Source: Streptomyces sp. ISL-1 (GTDB lineage Bacteria > Actinomycetota > Actinomycetes > Streptomycetales > Streptomycetaceae). From it: DNA of 64,000 bases. The translations under genes were made by a program, and so were the position numbers. The stretch is from assembly GCF_018614585.1 (NCBI RefSeq), contig NZ_JAGGOI010000006.1:186001-250000 (forward strand), given 5' to 3'. This document shows positions 62,777 through 64,000 of this stretch, piece after piece; position 1 is the stretch's first letter; every line of letters begins with the position of its first letter. The notes under the pieces were generated by a model. That model had not been told where the DNA came from. It did not search any database and saw only the letters and a program-made list of their open reading frames with translations.

Positions 62777-63748
62777 TCAGTCCGTCACGCGCAGCACGAG
62801 CTTGCCGCGGGTGCGGCCCTCTTCGCCGCGGCGGTGTGCCTCGCCGGCGTCCGCGAGCGGCAGCACGTCCTCGACCTCGACCTGCAACGCGCCCTTGTCG
62901 ATCAGCGAGGCGATCCGGGCGAGCCCCGCGCCGTCCGGCTCCACCAGGTAGGCCTTCGCCCGCAGCCCGCGCGCGCGGGCCGCGTCCAGCAGTTCGGGGG
63001 AGACTCCCGAAGGCACGGCGATGATCGTGCCGCCGGGGCGCAGGGTCTTCAGTGAGCGGGTGCTCGTCGCGTCGTGTCCGTCGCCGACCAGATCGAGGAC
63101 GACGTCGACATCGCGCACCACGTCCTCGAAGCGGACCGCGGTGTAGTCGACCACTTCATCGGCGCCGAGCGAGCGCAGCCAGTCGTGCTTGGCTGCCCGC
63201 GCGGTGCCGATGACGTGCGCGCCGAGGTGCTTGGCGATCTGCACGGCGAAGTGCCCCACGCCGCCCGCCGCGGCGTGGATCAGCACCCGCTGTCCGGCCC
63301 CGACATGCGCGGCGTCGACGAGCGACTGCCAGGCGGTGAGCGCGGCAAGCGGCACCGCGGCGGCCCGGTCGTGATCGAGGGCGGCGGGCTTGCGGGCGAA
63401 CTGCCGCGAGGGCGCGGTCACATACTCCGCGTACGCACCGGCCTGACGCGGGAACCACGGCATGCCGAACACCTCGTCGCCGACCTCGAGCGTGTGGACG
63501 CCGAAGCCGGCCTCCTCCACGACGCCGGACACGTCCCAGCCCAGGATGAACGGCGGCTCTCCCAGAGCGCCGGCCATGCCACCGCCCTCACGGGTCTTCC
63601 AGTCCACCGGGTTCACGCCGGCGGAACGCACCCGCACCAGTACCTCGGTGGGCAAGGGCTCGGGCCGCGGCACCTGGGCGAGGTGCAGCACTTCGGGGCC
63701 GCCAAAGGTGTCCTGGCTGATCGCGCGCATGGTCGGACGGCTGCTCAT
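62777..63748 (-). CDS. NADPH:quinone oxidoreductase-like MDR (zinc-free)
   Basis: A 323-residue medium-chain reductase without zinc ligands. The N-terminal MRAISQDTFGGPEVLHLAQV, GVNPVDWKTR and GWDVSGVVEE, the nucleotide motif HAAAGGVGHFAVQIAKHLGA and the DEVVDYT strand fit the quinone oxidoreductase/zeta-crystallin family. It would reduce quinones or enones with NADPH to protect against electrophiles. GGAGACCCGAC precedes the ATG at 63748. It is divergent from an HxlR regulator gene. A near-palindrome lies between. Confidence 0.93.
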   Translation of the reverse strand: MSSRPTMRAISQDTFGGPEVLHLAQVPRPEPLPTEVLVRVRSAGVNPVDWKTREGGGMAGALGEPPFILGWDVSGVVEEAGFGVHTLEVGDEVFGMPWFPRQAGAYAEYVTAPSRQFARKPAALDHDRAAAVPLAALTAWQSLVDAAHVGAGQRVLIHAAAGGVGHFAVQIAKHLGAHVIGTARAAKHDWLRSLGADEVVDYTAVRFEDVVRDVDVVLDLVGDGHDATSTRSLKTLRPGGTIIAVPSGVSPELLDAARARGLRAKAYLVEPDGAGLARIASLIDKGALQVEVEDVLPLADAGEAHRRGEEGRTRGKLVLRVTD

Positions 63749-63855
63749 GTCGGGTCTCCTGCGGTGAATGCCGGGGTGCGGACGCACTGCCCGGCCGGTT
63801 GATCATCGACACCCGAGAAGCTACCTGTGGGGTAGTGGTAACCCGCAAGGGCCAC

Positions 63856-63874
63856 TACTATCCAAAGGAAAGTA
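63856..63874. promoter_or_regulatory. Candidate HxlR operator
   Basis: TACTATCC-AAA-GGAAAGTA is a nearly perfect inverted repeat (7 of 8 positions) in an AT-rich patch between the quinone oxidoreductase and HxlR genes. The pattern TACTNTCC-N3-GGANAGTA resembles operators of HxlR-type redox repressors such as QorR. Confidence 0.65.
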
Positions 63875-63906
63875 TTGAGCTCGCAGCCGCGTAGGAGGCA
63901 CCCTTC

Positions 63907-64000
63907 ATGTCCGTTGCCTGTACGACGGGCCAGCACGCCGACCACGATGTGTTCGCGGCGCAGTGCCCATGCCGCGACGTACTCGACGTGCTGGCGAGTA
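63907..64000 (+). CDS. HxlR-family transcriptional regulator (5' part)
   Basis: Only about 31 residues are visible before the right edge: MSVACTTGQHADHDVFAAQC and PCRDVLDVLAS. The Cys-Pro-x-R-x-V-L-D-x-L-A-S start of the winged helix matches the HxlR family. The early cysteine in AQCPCR is typical of the redox-sensing QorR branch. GGAGGCACCCTTC precedes the ATG. It is divergent from the quinone oxidoreductase gene, its probable target, with a candidate operator between. Confidence 0.82.
   Translation, partial: MSVACTTGQHADHDVFAAQCPCRDVLDVLAS

Overview
The window is a stretch of a high-GC actinobacterial chromosome, almost certainly Streptomyces. The support is direct: strong third-position GC in every reading frame, many GTG starts with GGAGG-type ribosome binding sites, a WhiB regulator, a streptophobe-family membrane protein, an S. 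coelicolor-like MatB, SpoIIE-type phosphatases with PAS/GAF sensors, a bldA-type TTA codon, and GC-rich hairpin terminators without U-tracts. No rRNA, tRNA, CRISPR array, insertion sequence or prophage was seen. The region looks like ordinary chromosome with several decayed genes.

Layout. 1-5.6 kb: truncated GH15 enzyme, epimerase, zinc alcohol dehydrogenase with a HAD hydrolase, DUF3140 and an HhH DNA glycosylase-like protein, and a DoxX protein. 5.7-10.7 kb: two translationally coupled PAS/GAF/PP2C phosphatases, the second also carrying an anti-sigma-type ATPase. 10.8-16.1 kb: molybdopterin oxidoreductase, SPW membrane protein, sigma-factor remnant, then matB overlapping an acyl-CoA carboxyltransferase gene (malonyl-CoA metabolism). 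16.2-19.5 kb: permease/TIGR03943 pair divergent from a His-rich peptide and a chloroperoxidase-like hydrolase. 19.5-25.4 kb: a stress cluster of CYP152 peroxygenase, Dps, CBS protein, PfpI protein, DUF6158, FAD/Rieske oxidoreductase and isochorismatase-like hydrolase, with candidate SigB-type promoters. 25.4-32.7 kb: secreted GH92 mannosidase under a LacI-type palindrome, an unknown TTA-containing gene, an APC permease and a GNAT.

32.8-40.8 kb: a signalling island with DUF6777, streptophobe, Ser/Thr kinase, unknown protein, FHA-FHA-ABC transporter and methyltransferase-like protein. 41-42.5 kb: a membrane-anchored AA10 LPMO, then cysteine-free ribosomal proteins L33 and L31 behind a 17-bp palindrome that resembles a Zur box. 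42.6-48.8 kb: an HIBADH-like dehydrogenase converging on a DeoR-GH4-GH38 sugar operon. 49-54 kb: glycolipid-binding protein, PfpI remnant, DUF2993 lipoprotein-like protein, then a cobalamin riboswitch and metE. 54-59.3 kb: mutA-mutB-meaB, the B12-dependent methylmalonyl-CoA mutase operon, converging on metE. 59.4-64 kb: small accessory genes (VOC, NTF2-like, DUF6629, WhiB, CsbD), MFS and Lrp/AsnC remnants, and a quinone oxidoreductase divergent from an HxlR regulator cut by the window end.

Themes. Oxidative and general stress recurs (Dps, peroxygenase, SigB-like promoters, CsbD, quinone oxidoreductase/HxlR). Metal and cofactor economy recurs (zinc-free ribosomal proteins, His-rich peptide, B12 riboswitch opposite B12 enzymes). 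Short tandem duplications of 8-23 bp sit at many gene boundaries. Coordinates were read by eye from the sequence. Start codons are chosen from ribosome binding sites and overlaps and are less certain than stops.
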